A DNA stretch of 64,000 bases from Bacilli bacterium. GTDB lineage: Bacteria; Bacillota_I; Bacilli_A; ML615J-28; CAG-313. Positions 26,301 to 36,360 of this stretch are shown piece by piece. The position numbers and the translations under genes are program-made. The stretch is from NCBI GenBank assembly GCA_017411715.1, contig JAFQPO010000004.1, positions 1-64,000 of the forward strand. The letters are read 5' to 3'. A model generated the notes under the pieces. That model made no database searches. It saw only the letters and a program-made list of their open reading frames with translations, and was not told where the DNA came from. Within the stretch, counting starts at the first letter, position 1. Each line of letters begins with the position of its first letter.

Positions 26301-29300
26301 TGATGAATTTGCTTTTGCTACTTTAAATGATGAATTAAAATATGTTTATTTTACAGGAAATTGTCCTTTAGTAAATGGTGATATATTTGGAAATAACACT
26401 AATACAATTATTTATATTGAAAAAGCTACTAAGGGTTGGAATATTGACTGTGTAGGTTTAACTAAAGAAGGAACTTGGACAACAAATACAAACCTTGCTA
26501 CTTGGCCTGTAATTTATTCATCAAATAACTTCTTAATCTTTAATGTTATAACTGAAGAAGAAGTATTTAATGGGAAATCATATATTGTTTCATATGATAA
26601 AAATGGTATCAAATACTTTGTTGATAAAGAAACAGGTATCGCTAAAGTAGCTGGTTACAACAAAGAATTCTCGGAAACAAATATAACAATTCCTACATCA
26701 GTTATTTATGATGGAAATGTGTATGAAGTTGATGAGATAATTGATTCAGCTTTTAAAGATGCAGTTACATTAGTTAGTGTTAGAACAGGTGAATATTTAA
26801 ATAATATTGGTGATAATGCATTTGCGGGTTGTACTAATTTAGAACAAGTATATGTAGGTGCTGTTAGTGATTTAAATATTGGTAATAATGCCTTTACTAA
26901 TACAAAAGATTCATTACAAATAGTTTTAAATTATGAAGTGTCTATTTACGAAGGAAATAATTACTATGTTAACTATATTCTTCAAGATGGATATGATGAA
27001 CAAGGAATATACTATACATTTAAAGATGGCGTTGCATATGTTGGTTCTTATAATAGTTTAGAAACTGATGATTCAGCTAACACATCAAAATATAATGGTG
27101 ATGGATATTATAGTGGCAAAAAAGGTAATGTAATTTTACCTGATTATGTTATGTCAGATGGAGTATATTATAAAGTTGTTTCAATAGGTAGATATGCTTT
27201 CTATAATTGTGAATTTTTAGAAAAAATATCAATGGGTGCATTTATAGGAGAAAATGTTAATAATGAAGATTCTGCTTTCTTTGCGGGGGTATGGGATTGT
27301 TCATTTAGAAACGCTCGTAATCTAACAGAATTTGAAGTAGATGATCGAAACGAGTTATATGCTGAAGAAAAAGGTTCAAATTCTGGATCAAATGGTGAAG
27401 TTTTATATGAATTAGGTAAACATCCAGTTACTCAATCTAAAGTTGCACTAAAGATTGTTAAAGCAGGCAAAGATATACTAAATTATAGCACTACACCATT
27501 TAACGCAAATGTTAATACAGTTGAAGCATATGCTTTTGCTAATTCATCTAAATTAAGTGGATTTACATGGGATAAAATTACAAAAATTGGCACACATGCC
27601 TTTGAAAATACATTAATTGAAGAAGCTAATTTATATAATGTTGATTCAGTTGGTGATATGGCCTTTACTAATTGTGTGAAATTAGAAAATGTTTATATTG
27701 GTGTTCCAACATCTTTAGGCAAATATGTCTTCAAAAATTGTCAAGGCTTAATGAAGTTTGAATCAACTTCGACTAAATATATTGTTGATGATAATGGTAC
27801 ACTATATGAAGACTTTGGTGAATATGTAGTATTATTACAACATCCTGCTAGATCCGACTATGATACAGATGGTCAATATATTATCAATGAATATGTTAAT
27901 ACTGAAAAAGGTCTTAATAAAGTAATTAAATATATTGAAGCATATGCCTTTGCATATTCATATGTTCAAGAAGTGACAATTGGTGAAAATGTTTTATCAA
28001 TTGGTAAAGCATGTTTTGAAAATTGTGTAAGATTAAGAGAAATTAATATTGGTAAAAATGTGGTTTATATCGGTGTAGAAATTACTACTGATGTAGAAGG
28101 CACACTTAGCTTCTTAGAAGTAGTAACTAAAGAAGCAAATGAAACATTAGAAAGATATTATGGAGTATATGAACAAGAAGTATTTAATAATTGTTATGTG
28201 CTAAGTAATATTGTGGTTGATGAAGAAAATAGATATTATTATTCTGACAATAATGGTATTTTATATGATAAACATCAAACTAAATTATTATTGTACGCTC
28301 AAGGAATTTCACGTATTACATTTACAATTCCACAAAGCGTTGAATATATTGCTTTAGAAGCTTTCCAAAATAATATGCACCTACAAAGATTAATAGTTCC
28401 ATCAGGTGTAAAAGAAATTGGCGCTAAAGCATTTAACGGATGCGTATATTTAAAATACATTTATTTTAGAACACTTGAAGCACCAATTATTCATGAACAA
28501 GTATTTAATAGTACAGGTGGAGCTATTGCAGGTGGAGTTACAATTGGTTGTATTCCTGAAGTGATGGCATGGCTTGGCGATAATTATTCATTCTGGAGTA
28601 GTTATTTAGATAGAGTTGAAAAATATAATGTTATTCAAGAAATTGGTAATCAAACAGAAGAATCAGCTGATTTATATGTTATTGTTGTAGTTGATGGTGA
28701 TGGTAACCCTATTGAAGGTATCAATATGCTTTTAACTACTAACGGTCGTGAAAGAAAAGCTGTAAGTGATGAATTTGGATATTTACAATTTGCATTACCT
28801 GATAGTGATAGTTTCTTAGATGAAAATAAAGTTAATATTCATTTAACTGACCCTAGTGGTATATACTATGATTATAAAGTAGAATGTAGTGTTGATGCGG
28901 ATGGAAACTATGTTTCAGGAGGATATCCACTAGATTTATATACTAAATATTCTTATGCGATGATGTTTAGTAAGGGTACTGTTATAGGTCTATATTGCGA
29001 AGATGACTTAATTGATGTAGATACTAAGATTGTTAATCTTGCGGAATACATTAAAACTGAAATAAAAGCAGGTTCAATCTTCGGTGGTAGCACAGGACTT
29101 AGAGAGTATGTTACTAAAGATGGTAAGTATGTATATAATCAAGAACAATTATATATTACTGCGAAAGCAATGTGGGATAAAACTAAAGGTGCTCAAACTG
29201 ATATTCTTTCACTTGAAATTATTGAAAATGATAGAATAATTAGTGAATTTACTAAAAATGAATTATTTGAAGAAGGAGTTACTGAAAGATTTAATAAATC

Positions 29301-32300
29301 TAATAGTTTATCTTCTTATGATTTTGAAAATGGGTTATTTAAATTCGCAGTTGATATAGATGATTTAACAAAAAATGCTCAAAATGAATACTATGTAAGA
29401 ATGGTTTTCACATATGAGGGCAAACGATATGAAACAAAAACATTGTTAAATCTTACAATTTATGAAAAAATTATTGATACTAGTACATTAATGGATGAAG
29501 CCGGTTCAATTGATTTAAATTTCGCAAAAGATATTCCTTATCTAGGAAGTTTAGATTTAAGTATCGAAATTACAAAATTATTTGGTCTTGAATTTGAATA
29601 TGAAGAAGATAAATTCACAATTGCGATGAATTTCTCTGCTGATGTTTATGATGAACATAATAAACATGATTATAAAGATGGAATTGATGTTAAAGATCCA
29701 AAAACTGGTGAAACTGTAAACTGGCCTTATAAAGATGATAAAGCTAAAGATTACTTCAATAGACTTCACGATACTTTAAAAAATAATAAATTCTTTAAAG
29801 ATGCAGAAGATATTAAGTCTAAGAAAGTTACATTAGAATGGGGTGGAGCAGTTCAGTTTGCTTATGATGCATTAGAAAATCAAATCTATGTTAATCAAGG
29901 TTATATTTATGGTCAATTATCATTCAAATATGAAGTCGGTACGACTTGTGTTTTCTTCCACATACCAATTAGACTAGACTTAGAATTAAGTGTAAGTGGT
30001 AAGTTACAATTATCTGTATATAATGCGGAATTTGATGAAAATTTAAGTTGGTGGCAAAATAATCCATTATCATTTGAATTTGATTTTGAAGTAACAGCTG
30101 GTGCAGGTGTTGGATGCTCTCTAGCAAGTATTCAAATTTATGGTAGTGTTGGAATTGAAGCACTAGTAAAAATTGGCGGTCCTGCTAGTGGTCAAGTTGG
30201 TATTAATATTTTATTAGAAGAATTAAAACTTACCTTTGATTTAGGATTAAGATTAAAAGTAGATATTGGTATCTTTGATTTAACATACAAAATAAGTTTA
30301 AACAAAATCTTAAAATGGCCAACTGAATACATTATATATGGTAAAGATCCTATAACGGGTGAATACAAATGGATGCCAACACAAAAAGAAATAAAGAGCA
30401 TTAATGCTGAAACAGTTGGTCAAGAAAGTTATGAAAACCTAGAAGGTCATACTAATATTCGCAGCGCAATTAATTTTGCGTTAAGAAGTGTTCTTGATGA
30501 AGACTTTAAACAATCTGGTACTGTTTATGAAAATTATGGTGGACTTGAGCCTGTAATTGTAGAACATAATGATTCTAAGTATATGTTCTACATTGATAAT
30601 GTATATTTGAATCCTGTTTATGAAACAGAAGGTTATGATGAATATAATTATCTTAAACTTGTATATCAAAAATTAGTTGATGGTGTTTGGTCAACACCAG
30701 TAATTGTTAATGACAATAAGTTAAATGATACAGAATTTGACGTAGTATCAGAAAATGGTGTAATGTATGTTGTGTATAAACACCTTGAAAAAACAATTAG
30801 TAACACAACCAAAGAACAATATGAATCACTATTACAAGTTGGTGTAAGTAAATTTAATAATGAAAGTCAATCATTTGAATTTGAAAAAGTACTTGATAAT
30901 GGTGGAAGTTACATTAATAATTTACATATTGAAATGATTAATGGTTCACCTATTATCATTTGGATGGAAAATAGTGACAATAATATGCTAGGTCTTTCTA
31001 ACTATTATCAATATGTAAAATATGATGAATTAGGTAATGTTGTACCTGGAACAGAAAGTGATTTTGATGATATTATTTATGATGCAACTACAGCTAATTC
31101 AATTTGGTATTCATATTTAGAAGGTAATACTTGGAATACTATTTCTAAAGATGGCTATGGATTATTATTAGATCTTCAAGTTGTACAAATTGAAAATGAG
31201 ACATACATTGCATATATTCTAGATAAAGATTCAAACATTCCAACATCAACCGATCATGAAATTTATTTATTACATATAAATGACAATCAATTTGGTAATA
31301 GTACACTTGAATTTACGGAAGATGCATATGAAGACTTATCTATTGTTATGGATAAGATGAGTTACTATTTAGATGAAAATATTTATATCGTTGATTATGT
31401 TGATGGTGACTTAGTATCAGTTGGTTTATTTATTGATACAAAAGTAGATTTTGATGTTGATTATCAAATTTTATATGATGAATTAGGTAATGTTGTTGCG
31501 TTATTCTATGTTAAAGATGAAAGCATGATTGTAAGTGAACTAGATGAAGTTAGCGGTGAAATGATAGATGTTGAATATGATTTATCAAATTTATATGTTA
31601 GATATTATGATAATGTTCTTGCGGATTTTGGTTATCCAGTACAAGTCACTAATATGAACGCCCGTGAATTTATTTATACTTATGATGTTTATTTAGATAA
31701 TAACCAAATTAATATGGAATATGTGAAAGCATATGATACATTAACTGTGAATGAAGAAGAAAACCCTATTTATATTTTCAGTTTTAATAATCAAGTAATT
31801 GAAGATGAAAAAGATGTAATTCTTCAAGACGTAAGTACTTCAGCTAATGTAGTATTAAATGAAGAATTTACTTTAACAACTGTTGTAGTTAATAATAGTT
31901 TCCAATCTATTAATCAAATTACAATTGAAATATATGATGAAAATGGAAACATTATTGAAATAGAAAATAATACAGTTGAAATTAATATTTTGAGTGGTTA
32001 TAGTCAAGAAGTAGAATTTACACTAACATTAAATATTATTTCAGCTTTATACAATGTTAAAATTTACACTAACATTGAAGAAGAAAATTACATCAACAAT
32101 GAAATTGCTATATGCTTATCATATTCTGATTTAATGTTAAATACTAAAGCAATTAGCTTGGCTAATATTAATTACATTGTTGTTCAAATTATGAATATAG
32201 GTTCTGTTACCGCAGAAAGTGGTAGTATTTATATTGATAAAGGTGCTCACAATATGTTAGAAGAATCTAATTACAATACAGAAGATGCATTATATGAGCT

Positions 32301-33714
32301 AGCATTTGGGGCAATTAAATCTGGTGAATCTAAGTACTATACAATTGAATTAAACTCATATTATTTCACAGAAGGTTTAGCTACTGTTTATGTAGTAAAT
32401 GATTCAGCTGATGCGGATATCACTAATAACTATAAATGTTTAACAGTATTAGAAGAACAAATTGAAAACAATGGTGATAAAAAACCACTAAATTATTACA
32501 TAGATGGTCAACTTGTTAAAACTGTATATTATGAACCAGGACAATTAATAGAACCATTTAAACCAGAAGAAAAAATTGGTTACACATTCTCAGGTTGGAG
32601 TGGAATAATGGATTATATGCCTTCATATGATGTTAATTGTTATGGTAGTTATATTATTAATAGATATAAAATTGAATACTATGTTGATGACGTATTAACT
32701 TTCGTAGATTCATTTGAATATGATGATAATGTTATAAGAAGATCTGATATTGTTAAATCTGGTTATACATTCAGCGGTTGGCAAAATCTACCAACAACAA
32801 TGCCAGCTGAAGATGTAAGAGTAGATGGTACATTTACAATTAATAGTTATAATATTAATTACTATGTTGATTCTAAACTTGTTAAAACAGAAAGTGTAGA
32901 ATATAATAGTACAATTACTCCATATAGTCATACAGCTAAGACTGGTTATATATTTAGTGGATGGCAAAATCTACCAACAACAATGCCACATTATGATATT
33001 GATGTAGTTGGATATGAAAGTATCAACTATTACAATGTATTATATTATGTAGATGGTGAATTAAAATATACTGAAAGCACTCCATATAATAAAGAGTTAG
33101 TAGCAAGAGAACCAGAAACAAAAGTTGGCTATACATTTAGTGGTTGGTCACAATTACCAACAACAATGCCAGCTGAAGATGTAAGAGTAGATGGTACATT
33201 TACAATTAATAGTTATAATATTAATTACTATGTTGATAATGAATTAAAATATACTGATACTTACCAATATTTAGCTGATGTCACAATGAGAAGTGATGAA
33301 TCAAAAGATGGCTATACATTTAGTGGATGGAATTTAACTATTACTAATATGAAAGCTGAAAATATTGATGTTTATGGAAACTTTACTATTAATAAATACA
33401 TCGTTAATTACTATGTTGATAACAAAGTTGTCTCAACTAAAGTATATAACTATGGCGAAAGCGTTGATTTAACACCATTTGAAAAAGAAAAATATGAATT
33501 TAATTATTGGACTCTAAATGAAGAAGAAGTTAAATCATTGTCAATGCCAAATAGTAATCTTGATCTCCATGCAAACATGACTGAAATTGAAAAGACTTTT
33601 GGCGAAAAAATTGAAAGTATTTCAGTATTTGTAGTTGGAGGGGTTACACTTGCGGTATGCAGTGCAATTTCAGTAGGATTATTCTTCTTATTTAAGAAAA
33701 AAAGAGTTTTATAA
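23386..33714 (+). CDS. giant multidomain surface protein (GLUG, Gly-rich, BspA-type LRR, InlB B-repeats)
   Basis: A 3442-residue exported protein. Order of parts, with approximate residues: signal peptide 1-35; GLUG-type repeats 40-230; a glycine-rich GGxGGxGG block 428-642; a last GLUG unit near 665; BspA-type leucine-rich repeats (LRR_5) 770-1740; a carboxypeptidase-regulatory-like module 1755-1850; a long beta-rich part without known family 1850-2350; a propeller-like section 2370-2800; CARDB-like modules 2815-3020; five to six InlB-type B-repeats (Flg_new, YTFSGW units) 3035-3400; and a C-terminal membrane helix 3409-3435 with KKKRVL. No LPxTG motif is present, so it is membrane-held. ATG 23386 follows GGAGGA. 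Adhesion to host or other cells is the likely role. Confidence 0.9.
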   Translation: MKKNSNIGNFIKKCLLIIICISCLCFIDNTKIKADLTIWDGESSVEFETGDGSSLNPYLINNARDFAYFRDTVNSGINYLNKYIKLNCDLDLNNLSWSPIGISKDFGFKGNFDGNNHTISNVKIDKNQVIDINEDYFGLFGYIDSATISNLDVFVDIDGVSTDIIYSGAIAGYNKNSEINNCHAFGSIDSTVSYQDAYTGGIVGYNEGKIINSSSECQISTNSLNQYNYFLGDENVDYTKLSFTTNSNIPEIINGDSYKNNKVVLDFTNLEKGTFGYSTLKTIKVKNVDAIKIKGDISKKYESFSLDLSECSNDIAIEFEDFRTTNLTTAAITTGDTNSIDVLVISNGSHNSFETSINHSIYAPKSNVMIVGDASIELKGFVSAIEANNLILSLQNGFTASNHFRSQGAIVAKNMYILNSKGEFNITGAKGGDGTDGTKGSNAQKSGTGPCDPGTDATAGTAGGIAITVETLIVDNYKNDDITVNITGGAGGAGGTGGAGGSSTTSTFETPDNGGKGGKGGAGGTGASGLVCDTLLVNITTNSIFNIKSGAGGAGGTGGAGGKGGDALWPSNNGGTGGTGGKGGAGGSCNAPLICDTILLQSGTVNVIDNTVGERGTGGGAGGAGARGGSAGNPGGLGDPGTNYKHTVTTVNEEIEYTLDYNLYAGGLVGFNSLNGNIIESYNNSDNIILTDSSSINYNTYGGSLLGYNLTDISNFKNDDDLLTNYVNTHTIVTCENITDNTNYAIVLDNLTNENDEYISEEIKSGVVTYRLKYKLLNNHKALISGIITTDNSNFDVILQRYILINNEFYEVIKIGENAFSGKNISKVIMHDYIEEVMNSAFANCSYLTDVKMSRNLITIKEEAFSKCVNLTNITWNNKLKTISEKAFFASGLKELTLPNTVETIAASAFENCYALSNIVLSKSLISIGENAFKETTVSSIVIPDNVVSIDKNAFSGTRLQVVVVGESVNQIDEFAFATLNDELKYVYFTGNCPLVNGDIFGNNTNTIIYIEKATKGWNIDCVGLTKEGTWTTNTNLATWPVIYSSNNFLIFNVITEEEVFNGKSYIVSYDKNGIKYFVDKETGIAKVAGYNKEFSETNITIPTSVIYDGNVYEVDEIIDSAFKDAVTLVSVRTGEYLNNIGDNAFAGCTNLEQVYVGAVSDLNIGNNAFTNTKDSLQIVLNYEVSIYEGNNYYVNYILQDGYDEQGIYYTFKDGVAYVGSYNSLETDDSANTSKYNGDGYYSGKKGNVILPDYVMSDGVYYKVVSIGRYAFYNCEFLEKISMGAFIGENVNNEDSAFFAGVWDCSFRNARNLTEFEVDDRNELYAEEKGSNSGSNGEVLYELGKHPVTQSKVALKIVKAGKDILNYSTTPFNANVNTVEAYAFANSSKLSGFTWDKITKIGTHAFENTLIEEANLYNVDSVGDMAFTNCVKLENVYIGVPTSLGKYVFKNCQGLMKFESTSTKYIVDDNGTLYEDFGEYVVLLQHPARSDYDTDGQYIINEYVNTEKGLNKVIKYIEAYAFAYSYVQEVTIGENVLSIGKACFENCVRLREINIGKNVVYIGVEITTDVEGTLSFLEVVTKEANETLERYYGVYEQEVFNNCYVLSNIVVDEENRYYYSDNNGILYDKHQTKLLLYAQGISRITFTIPQSVEYIALEAFQNNMHLQRLIVPSGVKEIGAKAFNGCVYLKYIYFRTLEAPIIHEQVFNSTGGAIAGGVTIGCIPEVMAWLGDNYSFWSSYLDRVEKYNVIQEIGNQTEESADLYVIVVVDGDGNPIEGINMLLTTNGRERKAVSDEFGYLQFALPDSDSFLDENKVNIHLTDPSGIYYDYKVECSVDADGNYVSGGYPLDLYTKYSYAMMFSKGTVIGLYCEDDLIDVDTKIVNLAEYIKTEIKAGSIFGGSTGLREYVTKDGKYVYNQEQLYITAKAMWDKTKGAQTDILSLEIIENDRIISEFTKNELFEEGVTERFNKSNSLSSYDFENGLFKFAVDIDDLTKNAQNEYYVRMVFTYEGKRYETKTLLNLTIYEKIIDTSTLMDEAGSIDLNFAKDIPYLGSLDLSIEITKLFGLEFEYEEDKFTIAMNFSADVYDEHNKHDYKDGIDVKDPKTGETVNWPYKDDKAKDYFNRLHDTLKNNKFFKDAEDIKSKKVTLEWGGAVQFAYDALENQIYVNQGYIYGQLSFKYEVGTTCVFFHIPIRLDLELSVSGKLQLSVYNAEFDENLSWWQNNPLSFEFDFEVTAGAGVGCSLASIQIYGSVGIEALVKIGGPASGQVGINILLEELKLTFDLGLRLKVDIGIFDLTYKISLNKILKWPTEYIIYGKDPITGEYKWMPTQKEIKSINAETVGQESYENLEGHTNIRSAINFALRSVLDEDFKQSGTVYENYGGLEPVIVEHNDSKYMFYIDNVYLNPVYETEGYDEYNYLKLVYQKLVDGVWSTPVIVNDNKLNDTEFDVVSENGVMYVVYKHLEKTISNTTKEQYESLLQVGVSKFNNESQSFEFEKVLDNGGSYINNLHIEMINGSPIIIWMENSDNNMLGLSNYYQYVKYDELGNVVPGTESDFDDIIYDATTANSIWYSYLEGNTWNTISKDGYGLLLDLQVVQIENETYIAYILDKDSNIPTSTDHEIYLLHINDNQFGNSTLEFTEDAYEDLSIVMDKMSYYLDENIYIVDYVDGDLVSVGLFIDTKVDFDVDYQILYDELGNVVALFYVKDESMIVSELDEVSGEMIDVEYDLSNLYVRYYDNVLADFGYPVQVTNMNAREFIYTYDVYLDNNQINMEYVKAYDTLTVNEEENPIYIFSFNNQVIEDEKDVILQDVSTSANVVLNEEFTLTTVVVNNSFQSINQITIEIYDENGNIIEIENNTVEINILSGYSQEVEFTLTLNIISALYNVKIYTNIEEENYINNEIAICLSYSDLMLNTKAISLANINYIVVQIMNIGSVTAESGSIYIDKGAHNMLEESNYNTEDALYELAFGAIKSGESKYYTIELNSYYFTEGLATVYVVNDSADADITNNYKCLTVLEEQIENNGDKKPLNYYIDGQLVKTVYYEPGQLIEPFKPEEKIGYTFSGWSGIMDYMPSYDVNCYGSYIINRYKIEYYVDDVLTFVDSFEYDDNVIRRSDIVKSGYTFSGWQNLPTTMPAEDVRVDGTFTINSYNINYYVDSKLVKTESVEYNSTITPYSHTAKTGYIFSGWQNLPTTMPHYDIDVVGYESINYYNVLYYVDGELKYTESTPYNKELVAREPETKVGYTFSGWSQLPTTMPAEDVRVDGTFTINSYNINYYVDNELKYTDTYQYLADVTMRSDESKDGYTFSGWNLTITNMKAENIDVYGNFTINKYIVNYYVDNKVVSTKVYNYGESVDLTPFEKEKYEFNYWTLNEEEVKSLSMPNSNLDLHANMTEIEKTFGEKIESISVFVVGGVTLAVCSAISVGLFFLFKKKRVL
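24670..25312 (+). repeat. GGX triplet-rich low-complexity block
   Basis: Reiterated GGTGGT/GCTGGTGG units code for GGAGGxGG sequence inside the giant surface protein. The block is much richer in G than its surroundings and is interrupted by three non-repetitive spacers, two of which carry the CDT-L pattern (VCDTLLVN, ICDTILLQ). Confidence 0.85.
32789..32871 (+). repeat. 83-base exact direct repeat, copy 1
   Basis: Identical base for base to 33155-33237, offset 366 bases (122 codons, in frame). It lies within the InlB-type repeat region and codes for PTTMPAEDVRVDGTFTINSY. Confidence 0.9.
33155..33237 (+). repeat. 83-base exact direct repeat, copy 2
   Basis: Second copy of the 32789-32871 sequence. 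The sequences flanking the two copies differ, so the identity is local and recent. Confidence 0.9.
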
Positions 33715-33720
33715 AATCAA

Positions 33721-33753
33721 AATACCTACATTATTGTAGGTATTTTTCTTTTT
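33721..33753 (+). terminator. intrinsic terminator of the surface protein gene
   Basis: A perfect 10-bp stem (AATACCTACA / TGTAGGTATT), loop TTAT, then a T-rich tail. Confidence 0.9.
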
Positions 33754-33786
33754 TAATTCTTATTAGGTGCGAAAAAATATAAAATG

Positions 33787-33795
33787 TGATAAAAT
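33787..33795 (+). promoter_or_regulatory. extended -10 promoter of the DXS-like operon
   Basis: TGATAAAAT, about 50 bases before the ATG at 33848. No convincing -35 box. Confidence 0.4.
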
Positions 33796-33847
33796 TAATA
33801 TACTATTTAAATTTATTGTATAAAGTATTTTATAGATTGGAGAAGTT

Positions 33848-35557
33848 ATGAAAGTATTAGATAAGATTAATTGTTCTAAGTGCTTGAAGTCTTGTACTAT
33901 GGATGAATTAGATGTTTTAAGTGCTGAAATTCGTGAGGTTTTAATTAATAAAATTAATTCTACTGGTGGACATATGGGATCTAACCTTGGTATAATTGAG
34001 GCTACTATTGCTTTACATTATGTTTTTAATTCTCCAGTCGACAAAATTGTTTTTGATGTTTCACATCAAAGTTATACGCATAAGATTTTAACTGGACGAA
34101 AAGAATATTTTATTGATCCTGAAAAGTTTAATATTTTAAGTGGTTATACTACTCCTAGTGAAAGTATTCATGATGTGTTTAAAGTAGGTCATACATCAAC
34201 ATCAGTTTCACTTGCATGTGGACTAGCTAAAGGCCGTGATTTACTAGGTGATAATTATAATGTGGTAGCGGTAATAGGCGATGGATCACTTTCAGGCGGA
34301 GAAGCTTTTGAAGGACTTAATAATGCTAGTATGTTTAAAAGCAATATGATTATTGTTGTTAATGATAATGAAATGTCAATTGCTCCTAATCAAGGTGCGA
34401 TATATGAAAATCTTAAACTTTTAAGAGAAAGTAATGGAACATATGAACATAATTTCTTTAAAACATTAGGGTTTGATTATAGATATGTAGATAATGGGAA
34501 TGATGTTAGAAGTTTAATTGCTGCGTTTAATTCAGTTAAAGATATTAATCATCCAGTTATTGTTCATATCCATACTTTAAAAGGTAAAGGTTTGGCTTGG
34601 GCTGAAGAAAATAAAGAATTAGGCCATTGGGAAAAAGGTAAATTTGCTGGTGGTGGATTAACATATCAAGAGCTTACAATGAATTATTTGAAAGAAGAAG
34701 TTCAAAACAACAAAAAGGCTTTTGTTATTACTGCTGCAACCCCTACTGCACTTGGCTTAACACAAGAGTTCCGTGATATAGCAAAGGAAAGATTTGTTGA
34801 TGTTGGGATTTGTGAAGAACACGCAATATCTTTCGCAAGTGGAGCCGCATGCAGTGGCTGTACACCAATTATTTGTATTAATAGTTCATTTTTTCAAAGA
34901 GCTTATGACCAATTTCAACAAGATTTAGCACTAAATAATAATCATGTAGTAATACTTGTTTATAATGGAAAAATTACTGGTGGAGATGCTACACATAATG
35001 GTGCTTTCGATATTCCATTTACGATGAATGTGCCAGGGGTAGAATGTTTTGCTCCTAGTTATGTTGAAGAATATTTTGATTGTTTAGACTATGCTATTCA
35101 TAGAGCTAATGGTCCAATTGTAGTTAGGGTACCAAGTAGTGTTATTAGATGTGATAATTATGTAGCATCTGATTTGAATAGTTATGCTTTAAATAAAACA
35201 AGTGATGTATTAATAATGGGTCTTGGTAATTTCTATCATCTTGCTAAAGAGACTGCGGCTAGTCTTTTAAAATTAGGAGTTAATGTTGATATTATTAATC
35301 CTCTTGTTTATTCTGAAATCAGTAGTGCTAATTTAGAAAAAATTAAAGATTATAAGTTAGTTGTAACATTAGAAGATGGAATAGTCAGTGGTGGTTTTGG
35401 CCAAATGATTGCTGCTAGTTTATCTAAATATGGTATTAAAGTGTTATGCTATGGTCAAGATAAAGATTTCAATGATTTGGTTAGTTTAGATCAAATTTAT
35501 GAAAAATGTCATTTAAAGAAAGAACTTTTGACAAAAGATATTATGAAATACCTATAG
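33848..35557 (+). CDS. 1-deoxy-D-xylulose-5-phosphate synthase-like enzyme
   Basis: A 569-residue thiamine-diphosphate enzyme of the DXS/transketolase family. DXS-type features are FDVSHQSYTHKILTGR, the TPP/Mg motif GDGSLSGGEAFEGLNNA and GICEEHAISFASGAA with the catalytic Glu. DXS makes the first intermediate of the non-mevalonate isoprenoid pathway from pyruvate and glyceraldehyde 3-phosphate. At 569 residues it is shorter than standard DXS (about 620-640). A short Cys-rich N-terminus (CSKCLKSC) is unusual. It could be a true DXS or one of the shorter DXS-like paralogs with another role. No other isoprenoid gene is nearby. Confidence 0.82.
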   Translation: MKVLDKINCSKCLKSCTMDELDVLSAEIREVLINKINSTGGHMGSNLGIIEATIALHYVFNSPVDKIVFDVSHQSYTHKILTGRKEYFIDPEKFNILSGYTTPSESIHDVFKVGHTSTSVSLACGLAKGRDLLGDNYNVVAVIGDGSLSGGEAFEGLNNASMFKSNMIIVVNDNEMSIAPNQGAIYENLKLLRESNGTYEHNFFKTLGFDYRYVDNGNDVRSLIAAFNSVKDINHPVIVHIHTLKGKGLAWAEENKELGHWEKGKFAGGGLTYQELTMNYLKEEVQNNKKAFVITAATPTALGLTQEFRDIAKERFVDVGICEEHAISFASGAACSGCTPIICINSSFFQRAYDQFQQDLALNNNHVVILVYNGKITGGDATHNGAFDIPFTMNVPGVECFAPSYVEEYFDCLDYAIHRANGPIVVRVPSSVIRCDNYVASDLNSYALNKTSDVLIMGLGNFYHLAKETAASLLKLGVNVDIINPLVYSEISSANLEKIKDYKLVVTLEDGIVSGGFGQMIAASLSKYGIKVLCYGQDKDFNDLVSLDQIYEKCHLKKELLTKDIMKYL

Positions 35558-35631
35558 TTAGTTGATTTTTCTCAAAAAGTTTTAATTTCGGCTATTTTTA
35601 GGTCTATTTTACAAAGTGAGGATGTGATTAG

Positions 35632-36360
35632 ATGAAATATCCTAAATATAAGAAAGAGTTAGAATACTCTTATGTATTAGGGACAACTTTAGTATTTGAA
35701 CTATTACAAAATAGAGCAAGTGATGCAATTAAGATAATTTATTCATCTAAATTACATCAAGAATTACTTGATAAATTAATGACTGTATGTCATAAGTATC
35801 AAGTACCTTTAGAACTAGATGATAAGAATGTTAATTATTTGAGTGATAAAGAAAATTGCTATGTTATAGGTGTTTGTAAAAAAACTTATTTAGAGCTTAA
35901 TGATAGTAATCATTTATTACTTGTTAATCCATCTAATGCTGGTAACCTAGGAACAATCATTCGCACAGCTATGGGTTTTAATATTAAGAATATTGCTGTA
36001 ATAACCCCATGTGTTGATTTATATGATCCTAAAACAATTAGAGCATCGATGGGAGCAATCTTTAGAATGAATGTTAGCTTGTATAATAGTTTAGAAGAAT
36101 ATTTAAGATATCATTCTAAACATACTCTATATCCATTTATGTTAAAAGCTCAAGTTTCTTTACAAGAATTAAAAGAAGTAAAAAAACCATATACTTTAGT
36201 ATTTGGTAATGAAGCAACAGGTTTACCTGATAGTTATTTAGAACAAGGCATTCCGGTTGTTATAAAACATACAAAACAAATTGATAGTTTAAATTTACAA
36301 ACTGCTGTTAGTGTTGCGGTATACGAATTCACAAAAATCGGAGGGGATTATTTTGATTAA
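35632..36360 (+). CDS. SpoU/TrmH family RNA 2'-O-methyltransferase
   Basis: A 242-residue RNA methyltransferase. An N-terminal RNA-binding part (about 1-95) precedes the knotted SPOUT domain with its three motifs: NPSNAGNLGTIIRTA, LVFGNEATGLP and DSLNLQTAVSVAVYEF. The target (rRNA or tRNA ribose) cannot be told from sequence alone. It follows the DXS-like gene after 74 bases without a terminator and overlaps the next gene by 8 bases, so it is mid-operon. Confidence 0.9.
   Translation: MKYPKYKKELEYSYVLGTTLVFELLQNRASDAIKIIYSSKLHQELLDKLMTVCHKYQVPLELDDKNVNYLSDKENCYVIGVCKKTYLELNDSNHLLLVNPSNAGNLGTIIRTAMGFNIKNIAVITPCVDLYDPKTIRASMGAIFRMNVSLYNSLEEYLRYHSKHTLYPFMLKAQVSLQELKEVKKPYTLVFGNEATGLPDSYLEQGIPVVIKHTKQIDSLNLQTAVSVAVYEFTKIGGDYFD

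Noticed and set aside
23386-33714. CRISPR-like or satellite repeats in the surface protein gene
   Set aside because: Repeats are protein-coding modules of irregular length without spacers; no direct-repeat/spacer pattern.
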